Source: Candidatus Villigracilis propinquus
GTDB lineage: Bacteria; Chloroflexota; Anaerolineae; Anaerolineales; Villigracilaceae
Reading direction: 5' to 3'
Assembly (NCBI GenBank): GCA_016714565.1
Contig: JADKDM010000023.1
Coordinates: 31,888 to 95,887, forward strand
Length of the DNA: 64,000 nt
Under the pieces are notes generated by a model. It searched no databases, was not told the DNA's origin, and saw nothing but the letters and a program-made list of their open reading frames with translations. Of the stretch, positions 34,901 to 41,827 are shown piece after piece; positions within the stretch are counted from its first letter, which is position 1, and each line of letters opens with the position of its first letter. Position numbers and translations under genes: made by a program.

Positions 34901-35024
34901 CCCATGCGAACGGAGTGACAGCCACCGCGGGTCTCTTGCGCCAGGCATATAACCCCAGCCACGCGTACGGTATGGCGGCGACCAGATATATTAAAGCGAC
35001 ATACTCGTTTATGCTGTTAAACAT
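31920..35024 (-). CDS. membrane diguanylate cyclase with 7TM, PAS and GAF domains
   Basis: A 1034-residue sensor that should make cyclic di-GMP. Order: seven membrane helices of the histidine-kinase N-terminal type (about 1-225), PAS (about 235-350), three GAF-like modules (about 370-515, 540-690, 705-865) and a C-terminal GGDEF domain (about 870-1030). The active-site loop is intact (RYGGEEF) and the inhibitory I-site RxxD is present as RTVD five residues before it, so product feedback is likely. There is no kinase or EAL domain. Its stop codon overlaps that of the convergent methyltransferase gene. Confidence 0.93.
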   Translation of the reverse strand: MFNSINEYVALIYLVAAIPYAWLGLYAWRKRPAVAVTPFAWVMLAMSVWSFAYSLEIFASNLQTKLLIVNIEYIGIISVPLFLFFFALEFTGKSHLLTARAKILLWGLPSLILLFVWTNNHHHLMWDMETLAASGGLQLLSVRFKNFFWVHTIYSYILVASTNILLIIELLQRPRIYRIQLSIVVLGLLIPTLGNLLFITKANPIKNLDVTPLFFLPTALGLSWAIIKYRLLEVLPPEHLTVLKNMKDGVVVLNAQHRISYINPIAEALFNRTEDEVLGQPLAHISERYAEKISQYLTGKENRAEITIKEGKQAKVFELIVSPISPLENSKKQTIPDTMVILHDITVRKQTEMALSLRESIMSAISLAAEQFLKESKWEHNVPAVLETIGQAARVSHIYVAMNYKDAEEAVNFSLCYEWADPRVTPQIRNPLLQHVEFYKNGLKRWESYLSRGLPLYGKTSDFPQEEQEFLKPLGSLSLAAVPIFVDSQWWGLIMFDECLEERNWTSTELEALQTTANIFGSAESRARAEQKLLRRQHTLNLLHELVTISLQSKDIKDMAQIIVARLGELIHADGCFLTLWDETNKRTIPLAAYGQFAETYSKIEVQPGERTFTEAALRHGSTLVIEDTQSTQYADQRIINSFPSRSILVLPLIARQQKLGSILLAFDNLHTFQLEEIQISEQATALIALALEKFKAVEQAQRRADTSESLRKASVAVTEMLELDEAVNEILDQLNQVVPYDSASVQILDGSDLQIIGGQGWDNMDNVIGIRFHIPGDNPNSVVIETGKPYHLPETWKVYENFKSPPHDHIRSWLGVPLIAQDKTIGLLAIDSSEANHFSEENINIATEFANQVAVVLENARLYKETQTQAITDALTGIFNRRGLLQQGDFELRRARRINRPFCAMIFDIDHFKRINDHYGHKVGDEVLQKLAERCQKTSRTVDLISRYGGEEFVILLPETNLESAARVAERLRQFIMNEPFETYAGALRVTISLGVAEAKEADTLHTLIERADVALYKAKNAGRNRVMLNELN

Positions 35025-35146
35025 AATTGCATTAATATTTTATTCTTGATTTTCCGTCTTTTTCGTTGCAACTTGGTCATTATGATCTTTTGCTTTCACT
35101 TTTGTTATTTGCCAGGAATGAAAAGAATTGATCTGGCATGCTCTTC

Positions 35147-35180
35147 AAAAAAAACTTCGCGTCATACGTTGGCGCGAAGT
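35147..35180 (-). terminator. terminator of the 35194-36189 gene
   Basis: On the minus strand ACTTCGCG...CGCGAAGT is followed by a run of T (the A-run at 35147-35154). Confidence 0.75.
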
Positions 35181-35193
35181 AAAAAAGACCCGG

Positions 35194-36189
35194 TTAGAGT
35201 ATCACCTTTTGCGGTGCAGCGACATATTGCCACCAATTGTTGTGAATTCCGTTTTTACGCCCCGCCACCTTTGGGAAGTGTTTAAACCACCATTTATGAT
35301 GGGCGCGGATTTCGCCATTGCCCCATTCGGCTGCAGTGACGATGCGCACATCCCCTTTGAAATTCGGGAAGTTCAATTGCCAGTCGTAACACTCGCTTTT
35401 TACCGGCGTGGTATTGCCCCAGTCGTAATCCTGCTGGCTGTTGGGCGCAAAGTGGATATTGCCGCAGGCGGACTTGCCCGGCGCGCTCTTCTCATATTGA
35501 ATAAAGCGTTTCCATAAATTTGCGGGGCCGGTTAGTTTGGCGAAGGTTTTTTCCATGATCGATTCGGCGCGATGCCCATACGCCTCCTCCATTTCGCCGA
35601 TATAACGTTCATAGGAAAAGCCCATTACTACGAAGCGGCGCTTGCTTGCAGATGTGTTTTTCAGCGGCTGTGCGTTGCACCAGAACGCACCCGGCCCGCC
35701 CATGGTGGATTCGTAAAAACCGGCATGCGGGAATCCGAAGATCCACACCTCATCGATCTCGTTCCTTGCCACACGTTGAAGAATATTGTATTTGGTGAGG
35801 ATGGCAGTGTAATCCGCTTCCTGCGGCATATGCGGTGTGGATTTGCGTGTGAGCACATCCAGATAGGTCTGTGGGGTGTATCGAAACCCGTCAGTTTTTG
35901 CCGGAAACTCGTCAAGGTCCACACGCTCCACAATTTGATAGCGCACCAGCCCCGCAGTGACTTCGAGCATATCCGCCATGAAGCCTGTGATCAGGTCGGA
36001 GACGCGATACCATTTTTGCGATTGCGAGAGGGTTGTCCCGCTAGCTTTATCCATGACCGGGTCATACACGATCAACAGCACCTTGCTTTGAGTGATCTGA
36101 GCCGGTTCGGTCAGGCTGTCTGCAGGGAATTTTGACGCGGCGGATGTGGATCTGAAGAGGTCAAAGAACGAGTTGAGAAAATTAGTCAT
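35194..36189 (-). CDS. conserved protein of unknown function
   Basis: A 331-residue, apparently soluble protein with many Trp, Tyr and His residues. Conserved-looking blocks include DEVWIFGFPHAGFYESTMGG, GHRAESIME, NIHFAPNS and DYDWGNTTPV. I recall no named family. The start has AAGGAG upstream. It lies 17 bases downstream of the 829-residue PP2C-like protein and shares its strand, so the two are probably one operon; a shared role at the envelope is only a guess. A hairpin terminator follows. Confidence 0.75.
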   Translation of the reverse strand: MTNFLNSFFDLFRSTSAASKFPADSLTEPAQITQSKVLLIVYDPVMDKASGTTLSQSQKWYRVSDLITGFMADMLEVTAGLVRYQIVERVDLDEFPAKTDGFRYTPQTYLDVLTRKSTPHMPQEADYTAILTKYNILQRVARNEIDEVWIFGFPHAGFYESTMGGPGAFWCNAQPLKNTSASKRRFVVMGFSYERYIGEMEEAYGHRAESIMEKTFAKLTGPANLWKRFIQYEKSAPGKSACGNIHFAPNSQQDYDWGNTTPVKSECYDWQLNFPNFKGDVRIVTAAEWGNGEIRAHHKWWFKHFPKVAGRKNGIHNNWWQYVAAPQKVIL

Positions 36190-36206
36190 AAAATTCTCCT
36201 TGATGG

Positions 36207-38696
36207 TTACGGCATGTTCGCGGCGAAATAGACCTGCCCATCCACTGCAAGATATAACACATGGTTGGGGCTGACCGTTACAGCGCTGGCAGGCCCGGAT
36301 GAGATCGGGTTAGAGGAATCTGCCGCCGGACGGAACTGATTCTGCAATTCAAGGGAGCGCGGTGCGAAACGCATCACCCCTTGCGAGTCTGTGTCCAACA
36401 ATAAAATGGACTGATCTGGCGGGGCGGCGAAAAGCAGCTGTGTGAAATGCGCCGTGCTGAACAGGTTCATATCCTGATAGGCGCTGAACAGATTCACCAG
36501 CGGCAGCGGGTCTTTGCATTGGGAGGTGCTTGTTTCAACCGTGGTAAAAGTGCAGACCGAAAGATGCCCGTCGCCGTGCAGCATGTACAGGTCATCGCCG
36601 GAGATGATGAAGTCGATCACATCTTGGGTGGGGGTCTGCTTGCCGAAGAAGAAATACGGCTGGTCTGTAAATGTGCCGTCTTTCCCGTTATAGACCCAGA
36701 CCGCGCGCGCGGGGGCGTCCAGCACATACAGATTTCCATTTGACATCGTAAACGCGGTGATATGTCCCCAGTTTGTAGCAGGCTTGGGCAGAGGAACGAT
36801 CTGCGGCACCGTCCCCGGCGCACAATACAGGAGGTATCCGTTTGAGTCGATGCCGAGCAGGGTGGCGTTGAAGGAGTTTAACCCCGGCAGCGCCAAAATA
36901 TCCACCAGCTGGCCGACCGTGTACGAGCCATACACCCCCGGGCGACAGTTGAAGTTTGAATCAATTTGAAAGCCGCGCCCGCCGGGAGCAGGGACGGCAC
37001 GCAAAGCCTCTCCGGTTTCGGCGTTGAGCATAAAGAGGTCGGTCTCATTGGCGGCCATGCGGCTGATGTTAATACCCGGCTTGCTGCTGAACGCCGCGTT
37101 GAATTGCAGGCGCGTGATGCCCAGCAGTTTATCGAGGTTGTCATTCGCTTCCTTGCGGAGTGTGACCGTTTCATTTGTTTCGCGGTGCGATTCGGCGATC
37201 TTCACATTATCCAGTACGTTGTTCCAGGCAATGCGCTGCTCCACGGGGTTGGTGAGTGCCTGAGCCTGCGCCTTGTTTTCCAGCGCCTGCGCGAGGTAGG
37301 CATCATATTGCTGGCTGACCCCATAGCGCAGATACACCACAACCAGAACCACCACCACCATGAGCGGCACGAGGACTGCCATGAAAAACATCAAAGTGGA
37401 GGAAGGCATCGGAGTGGACGTGGTCTCTGCATTTGGCAGCAGACGCGGCAGGAAGTTGCGGAATTTTTCGCCGAGAGTCCCGCTCAACCTTCGGGTGGCC
37501 TGAATGCCATTCGCAAGCATTTTCGCCATCTGACGGGTTCTCTCGGACGGTTCGCGCGGCGCTTCGGGTTCGGTCACTTGTTGAGGCGCGGCAACTTTTT
37601 CTTCAACGGGCAGTTCTTCTTTTGGCAGTTCTTCTTTTTTTTCAACTTCAAGAACCGGCGCTTCGATTGGTTTGCCGATCTCTGGTGTGCTTGTTTGCGG
37701 CTTCGGCTGCGCGCGCGGAATGGATGATGGAAATGCGCGCGACGTGGTGCTGCGCGGCAGGCTGGCTAATGGATCGGCTGGCGGTTTTTCGCCTGGGAGG
37801 GGAGTCTCCTGCTCTGGAGGAATGGAATAGGCTGAAGGCTGAACATAATGAGCCGACGGCTCCGGTGCTGCGGCGGGTTCTTCGGGGGCAACGTCAAACT
37901 GCTCGGGCGTGGATTCAACTTCCTCGCGATGTGGCAGGTTCGAGATTAAAGGAGGAGGCGGTGGAACTTCTTCCTTAACTTCCTCTTTTATTTCTTCTTT
38001 AACTTCAACAGCCGTACTGATCAGGTTTATTTTCCCTGTGCCGTCTGTGACTTGTAGCAAAACGGAATTCAAGTCCTCGCGGGTAAGGGTGGAAAGGCGG
38101 CGGCGCATCGCATCCACTGACGAGGGGCGCGAATCATTGAGCGTGCTTTCCCATGAGCTTGGAATTCTGCCCGCCAGCAGCAGACGGTCGCCTGCGCTTA
38201 AAACGATCTGACCATAATAAATGCTTGTGTTTTGGCTGATGCCCAATCCCTTGCCCGATGTGGCCGGCTCGTGGATGTGACGGGTTTCATCTTTCCCGAA
38301 CCAATACATGTGCATTGGTCCGCTGATCGATAGGGTGCATTGCAGATCGCGCAGCGCGGCAAGCGTGAGCCAGCCGTTCGCGTATTGTCCGCGCCCGCTG
38401 GTGGACATGTTGCGGTCAAGCAGGGTCTTATTGACAAGCTCGGCCGCGGTGCGTAACGCGTTGGTGGTGGAACCCGTTGTTTGGTAAAACGCGTTGACGG
38501 CATCCTGCGCCACCTGCATATATTCGGACGATGAAAAAACCGCGTTGCCCGTCAGCAGCAAATACACCAGCAATCGATCCTGATTGCGGATGCGCGCGGC
38601 ATTGGGTGGTGGTGTTAATGCAATCAAACCAGGCAGGCTGGCAATTTCCTGTCCATTGATTCTGTAAAGGGGGGCGAGAGTGAGATCGAGTGCCAT
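36207..38696 (-). CDS. PP2C-like / single-TM / beta-propeller protein
   Basis: An 829-residue protein with three parts. Residues 1-225 resemble a PP2C phosphatase: the RNQD motif survives near residue 36 but the metal-binding DGMGG loop does not (TGN instead), so it is probably catalytically dead. Residues 230-395 are a Pro/Glu-rich disordered linker. One membrane helix at about 428-455 leads to an outside coiled segment and a likely six- or seven-bladed propeller (about 530-829; ITAFTMSNGNLYVLD, GDDLYMLHGDGHL). This layout is like the receptor halves of Hanks-type kinase signalling, with a pseudo-phosphatase in place of the kinase. No kinase is near. Confidence 0.72.
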   Translation of the reverse strand: MALDLTLAPLYRINGQEIASLPGLIALTPPPNAARIRNQDRLLVYLLLTGNAVFSSSEYMQVAQDAVNAFYQTTGSTTNALRTAAELVNKTLLDRNMSTSGRGQYANGWLTLAALRDLQCTLSISGPMHMYWFGKDETRHIHEPATSGKGLGISQNTSIYYGQIVLSAGDRLLLAGRIPSSWESTLNDSRPSSVDAMRRRLSTLTREDLNSVLLQVTDGTGKINLISTAVEVKEEIKEEVKEEVPPPPPLISNLPHREEVESTPEQFDVAPEEPAAAPEPSAHYVQPSAYSIPPEQETPLPGEKPPADPLASLPRSTTSRAFPSSIPRAQPKPQTSTPEIGKPIEAPVLEVEKKEELPKEELPVEEKVAAPQQVTEPEAPREPSERTRQMAKMLANGIQATRRLSGTLGEKFRNFLPRLLPNAETTSTPMPSSTLMFFMAVLVPLMVVVVLVVVYLRYGVSQQYDAYLAQALENKAQAQALTNPVEQRIAWNNVLDNVKIAESHRETNETVTLRKEANDNLDKLLGITRLQFNAAFSSKPGINISRMAANETDLFMLNAETGEALRAVPAPGGRGFQIDSNFNCRPGVYGSYTVGQLVDILALPGLNSFNATLLGIDSNGYLLYCAPGTVPQIVPLPKPATNWGHITAFTMSNGNLYVLDAPARAVWVYNGKDGTFTDQPYFFFGKQTPTQDVIDFIISGDDLYMLHGDGHLSVCTFTTVETSTSQCKDPLPLVNLFSAYQDMNLFSTAHFTQLLFAAPPDQSILLLDTDSQGVMRFAPRSLELQNQFRPAADSSNPISSGPASAVTVSPNHVLYLAVDGQVYFAANMP

Positions 38697-38723
38697 GTAA
38701 GAATAAGCCTTAAGCGCATGTCA

Positions 38724-38820
38724 AACCTGACAGGTTTTAGCATAACCTGAACAGGTTGAAATTCTGTGAATAAAAAATCTGTTTGGTTAGCCGACACCTG
38801 ATGAAAACCTGTCAGGTTTT
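38724..38820. repeat. three ACCTG-N-CAGGT palindromes
   Basis: AACCTGACAGGTT (about 38724), AACCTGAACAGGTT (38743-38756) and AAAACCTGTCAGGTTTT (38804-38820) between two divergent genes. They may be a dispersed repeat or operators. Confidence 0.6.
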
Positions 38821-38855
38821 CACACCGACATTATAACTGGTAAAATTCGGCGGCT

Positions 38856-39881
38856 ATGGAATATACACTTCACAAAGATTTTTCCGAACTAAATGCACAG
38901 GAGTGGAACGACCTTTTGAAAGAATCGGTCAGTGACACTCCCTTTTTGCGCCATGAATATCAACGCGGCTGGTGGGAACATCGCGGCGGCGGCGAGTGGC
39001 AGAACGCCCAACTCGTCCTTGTTTCTGCACGCGAGGACGGCAAGCTGATCGGCATTGCCCCGCTTTTCGTTGCGGAATACGAAAGCAAGCCCGCGCTTCT
39101 TTTAATAGGAAGTATTGAAATTTCCGATTATCTGGATCTGATCGTGCGGACGGACGACCACTCGCGCTTCATCACCGGCTTGTTGGATTTTCTCGCCTCT
39201 TCCCTAGCCGGCAGTTGGTCAGCCGTCGATTGGTACAACCTCCCCGATTCATCTCCCACTCTCGCTGCCCTCAAAGCGGAATCCGAATCCCGCGGCTGGG
39301 CTCATCTCGAAGAGATGTATCGTCCTACCCCGCGCATTGCCTTGAACGGTGACTTTGACGAATATCTCTCCCGCGTGGAAAAGAAACAGCGTCACGAGAT
39401 CCGCCGCAAAATGCGCCGCGCCATCGAAAGCGAACGCGGTGTGCGCTGGTTCATCTCAGACATGGCCGACCCCGAAGCGGAAATTGATTCCTTCCTGAAA
39501 TTGATGGAACAGGATCAGGGCAAAGCCAGTTTCCTGCGTGAACCCATGCGCGCGCAAATGCGGGATGTCATCCGCACGGCACATGAGAACGGCTGGCTCT
39601 GGCTGGCCTTCCTCGAAGCAGACGGTCAACGCATTGCGGCGGCGCTCAACTTTGATTACGAAAATAAACTCTGGGGCTACAACGCTGGTGTCAACCGCGA
39701 CTTTATGGATTTATCCCCAGGCTGGGTCTTGCTGGGTTACGTTTTGGAGTGGTGCTGTCAAAACGGCCGCTACGAATTCGACTTCATGCGCGGCGATGAA
39801 GATTACAAATATCGCTTCGGCGGCGTTAATTCGATTTCATGCGCGGCGATGAACATTACAAATAACGCTTCGGCGGCGTGA
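38856..39881 (+). CDS. FemAB/GNAT-type acyltransferase, altered C-terminus
   Basis: A 341-residue protein of the FemAB-like GNAT family (CelD/BcsL-related), often linked to polysaccharide or peptidoglycan modification. Motifs are PFLRHEYQRGWWEHRG near the start, the KKQRHEIRRKMRR helix (about 175-187), and the C-terminal YEFDFMRGDEDYKYRFG that closes the acyl-CoA site. The 53 bases encoding that motif are then repeated out of frame, which replaces the usual last 20-30 residues with NSISCAAMNITNNASAA. TAAAAT at 38841 lies 9 bases before the ATG. Confidence 0.82.
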   Translation: MEYTLHKDFSELNAQEWNDLLKESVSDTPFLRHEYQRGWWEHRGGGEWQNAQLVLVSAREDGKLIGIAPLFVAEYESKPALLLIGSIEISDYLDLIVRTDDHSRFITGLLDFLASSLAGSWSAVDWYNLPDSSPTLAALKAESESRGWAHLEEMYRPTPRIALNGDFDEYLSRVEKKQRHEIRRKMRRAIESERGVRWFISDMADPEAEIDSFLKLMEQDQGKASFLREPMRAQMRDVIRTAHENGWLWLAFLEADGQRIAAALNFDYENKLWGYNAGVNRDFMDLSPGWVLLGYVLEWCCQNGRYEFDFMRGDEDYKYRFGGVNSISCAAMNITNNASAA

Positions 39882-39882
39882 A
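39775..39882 (+). repeat. 53-base tandem duplication at the 3' end of the FemAB gene
   Basis: Copy 1 is 39775-39827 and copy 2 is 39828-39880. Both start AATTCGA and contain TTCATGCGCGGCGATGAA, with about four substitutions between them. The period is not a multiple of three, so copy 2 is read in another frame. Confidence 0.88.
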
Positions 39883-40144
39883 TAAATAAGTGGGGCAGGC
39901 AAACAAGAAATGGGGGAATAGAAGTTTTGGCTTGCAGGGATGATGATCTTAAGAAAGTCCATGTTCTGTCCTCATGAAAAACTGGAATTGTGTTTTTGGG
40001 GGGGGGGGGGGGGAGTGGAGGAGGTCAAGCCACCATTGATTTTTCCATTAAGTGTTCATTTCACCTTGGTGTTTGGTTTTTGCATATGGTTCCAGTCATC
40101 TGTTTCGCCGGTGGGAAAGAGCGTCAACCGGCCTACGGGGATTA
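39882..40144. other. intergenic region without a supported gene
   Basis: About 260 bases between the FemAB gene and a strong terminator. No reading frame here has a plausible start and protein-like composition. It contains a run of 16 G. Because a terminator ends it and no CDS precedes that terminator closely, it could hold a small RNA, but I could not match it to tmRNA, RNase P, SRP or 6S RNA. Confidence 0.4.
39998..40013 (+). repeat. homopolymer of 16 G
   Basis: An uninterrupted G run after TTTTT. The length is unusual for a chromosome of this base composition. Confidence 0.8.
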
Positions 40145-40181
40145 GACTCCAATGCATTCAGGCATTGGAGTCCGTTTTTTT
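40145..40181 (+). terminator. rho-independent terminator before the fumarase operon
   Basis: GACTCCAATGC and GCATTGGAGTC with a six-base loop, then CG and seven T. Confidence 0.88.
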
Positions 40182-40233
40182 AAATGGCAAATTCCCAACT
40201 TCGGGAGTATGATTTATGCCTATTGGAGGCACC

Positions 40234-41106
40234 ATGCGAGACCTAACCAACGATATTCTAGAACTTATTCGGCGCACATCCAGCTCTCTGCCGCCAGATG
40301 TGGAGAAGCGTTTGCGCGAATCCATTGAAAAGGAAGAACCGGGTTCCGCTGCACGCGGGGCGCTTGAAACCATCCTAAAAAATATTGACCTGTCGCGTGC
40401 CAACTCCACGCCGATCTGTCAGGATACGGGCACTCCTATTTTTCAGGTGCATTATCCGTTGGGCTGGTCTACGATCCAGCTCAAGGCGCAGATCCGTGCC
40501 GCGATGGCAGAAGCAACCAAACGATCTTATATGCGACCGAACGCTGTCGATGCCATCTACGATAAAAATACCGGCAACAACCTCGGCGGTGATGACTTCC
40601 CTTATATCCATTTTGAAGAAACTGAAAGTGATGAACTCACCATCGAGTTGATGCTCAAAGGCGGCGGATGCGAGAACGTGGGCCGTCAATATTCCCTGCC
40701 TGAGAATTCCCTTGGCGCAGGGCGTGATCTGGCTGGCGTCCGCAAGGTGGTTTTGGATGCGGTACAAAAAGCACAGGGACAAGGCTGTGCGCCCGGCGTG
40801 CTGGGCGTGTCCATTGGCGGTGACCGTGGCTCTTCTTATATCAAGTCCAAGGAAGTATTGTTTAGCGAAATGGGCACACGCAACACAGACCCGAAACTCG
40901 CCGAGCTGGAAGAACGCCTGACGAAGGAATCCAACGAGATGGGCATTGGTCCCATGGGCTTTGGCGGCAAGACCACCGTGTTGGATACAAAGATCATTGG
41001 CTTGAGCCGTTTACCCGCCTCTTATTTCGTCTCTGTTTCCTATATGTGCTGGGCATATCGCCGCCGCAAGTTGACGGTGAAGGGCGAAGAAGTAACTTAC
41101 GATTAA
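40234..41106 (+). CDS. class I fumarate hydratase, alpha subunit
   Basis: A 290-residue subunit of the two-subunit [4Fe-4S] fumarase (or the closely related L-tartrate dehydratase). The three cysteines expected to bind the cluster are in PICQDTGTP, GGGCENVGR and QGCAPGVLG. Also seen are SIGGDRGSSY and GPMGFGGKTTVL. It acts in the TCA cycle, hydrating fumarate to malate. The ATG at 40234 is chosen for its GGAGG at 40225-40229, over an upstream in-frame ATG at 40216. The beta subunit gene follows 11 bases later. Confidence 0.92.
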   Translation: MRDLTNDILELIRRTSSSLPPDVEKRLRESIEKEEPGSAARGALETILKNIDLSRANSTPICQDTGTPIFQVHYPLGWSTIQLKAQIRAAMAEATKRSYMRPNAVDAIYDKNTGNNLGGDDFPYIHFEETESDELTIELMLKGGGCENVGRQYSLPENSLGAGRDLAGVRKVVLDAVQKAQGQGCAPGVLGVSIGGDRGSSYIKSKEVLFSEMGTRNTDPKLAELEERLTKESNEMGIGPMGFGGKTTVLDTKIIGLSRLPASYFVSVSYMCWAYRRRKLTVKGEEVTYD

Positions 41107-41117
41107 GGGAGAGAATA

Positions 41118-41744
41118 ATGAAACAGATAACTACTCCAGTCAGTGACGAAGCCGTCCGTGATTTGAAAGTCGGTGACACGGTTGCAATCTCAGGCATGAT
41201 GGTCACCGGACGTGATGCCGCTCACAAGTGGATGATGGATACCTTTATCAAAAAGACCCGTCCGCCTCAGGGTGATGATTTGCAAGTGTATGAAGAATTG
41301 AAGAAGCTGTTGAGCGGTTCCATTATTTATCACTGCGGTCCTGTCGTCACCGGGCTTGATACGAAAGACTATAAATTTATCGCCGCTGGACCAACGACCT
41401 CCATCCGCGAGGAGCCGTATCAAGCGGACGTGATGAAGCATTTCAATGTAAAAGGCGTGATCGGTAAAGGCGGCATGGGCGCAAAGACCTTGAAGGGCTG
41501 TCAGGAAACGCCAAGCGTGTACTTCCACGCCATTGGCGGCGCAGCTTCCTTCCTTGCGCAGACGGTGAAAAAGGTGCATGGTGTCTTCAAGATGGAATTT
41601 GGCGTACCTGAAGCCATGTGGGTTATCGAAGTCAAAGAATTCCCCGTGGTTGTGACCATGGACTCCCATGGCGGCAGTCAGCATGAGGTCATTGATACCT
41701 CGTCCAAAAAGGTGTTGGACGAACTGCTGGAAAAGCCATATTAA
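41118..41744 (+). CDS. class I fumarate hydratase, beta subunit
   Basis: A 208-residue subunit that completes the enzyme encoded upstream. Typical motifs are VGDTVAISGMMVTGRDAAHK at the start, HCGPVV, AAGPTTSIREEPY, the GVIGKGGMG loop and VTMDSHGGSQHEV near the end. GGGAGAG is the ribosome site. The split into two polypeptides matches archaeal and thermophile fumarases. Fumarase is favoured over tartrate dehydratase because no tartrate genes are nearby. Confidence 0.92.
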   Translation: MKQITTPVSDEAVRDLKVGDTVAISGMMVTGRDAAHKWMMDTFIKKTRPPQGDDLQVYEELKKLLSGSIIYHCGPVVTGLDTKDYKFIAAGPTTSIREEPYQADVMKHFNVKGVIGKGGMGAKTLKGCQETPSVYFHAIGGAASFLAQTVKKVHGVFKMEFGVPEAMWVIEVKEFPVVVTMDSHGGSQHEVIDTSSKKVLDELLEKPY

Positions 41745-41814
41745 TTGCCTTTGGGCGGGATGTTCCCATCCCCCCAGGTTTTTAATCAGATCTCAGTTTG
41801 AGTTAGACATGATA

Positions 41815-41820
41815 TATAAT
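41815..41820 (+). promoter_or_regulatory. -10 box (TATAAT), near-leaderless spacing
   Basis: Perfect TATAAT seven bases before the ATG at 41828 of the large histidine kinase; no ribosome site is visible. Confidence 0.6.
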
Positions 41821-41827
41821 AATTTGT

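Noticed and set aside
36966..37727. 253-residue plus-strand frame opposite the PP2C-like gene
   Set aside because: Composition (runs of Phe, His) is typical of antisense reading of a Glu/Pro-rich linker.
39882..40181. 6S RNA, tmRNA, SRP RNA or RNase P RNA in the gene-free stretch
   Set aside because: I looked for the conserved motifs and long-range pairing of each and did not find them.
39940..40212. 90-residue plus-strand reading frame across the G run
   Set aside because: It reads through a G homopolymer and a terminator, has no ribosome site and overlaps nothing conserved.
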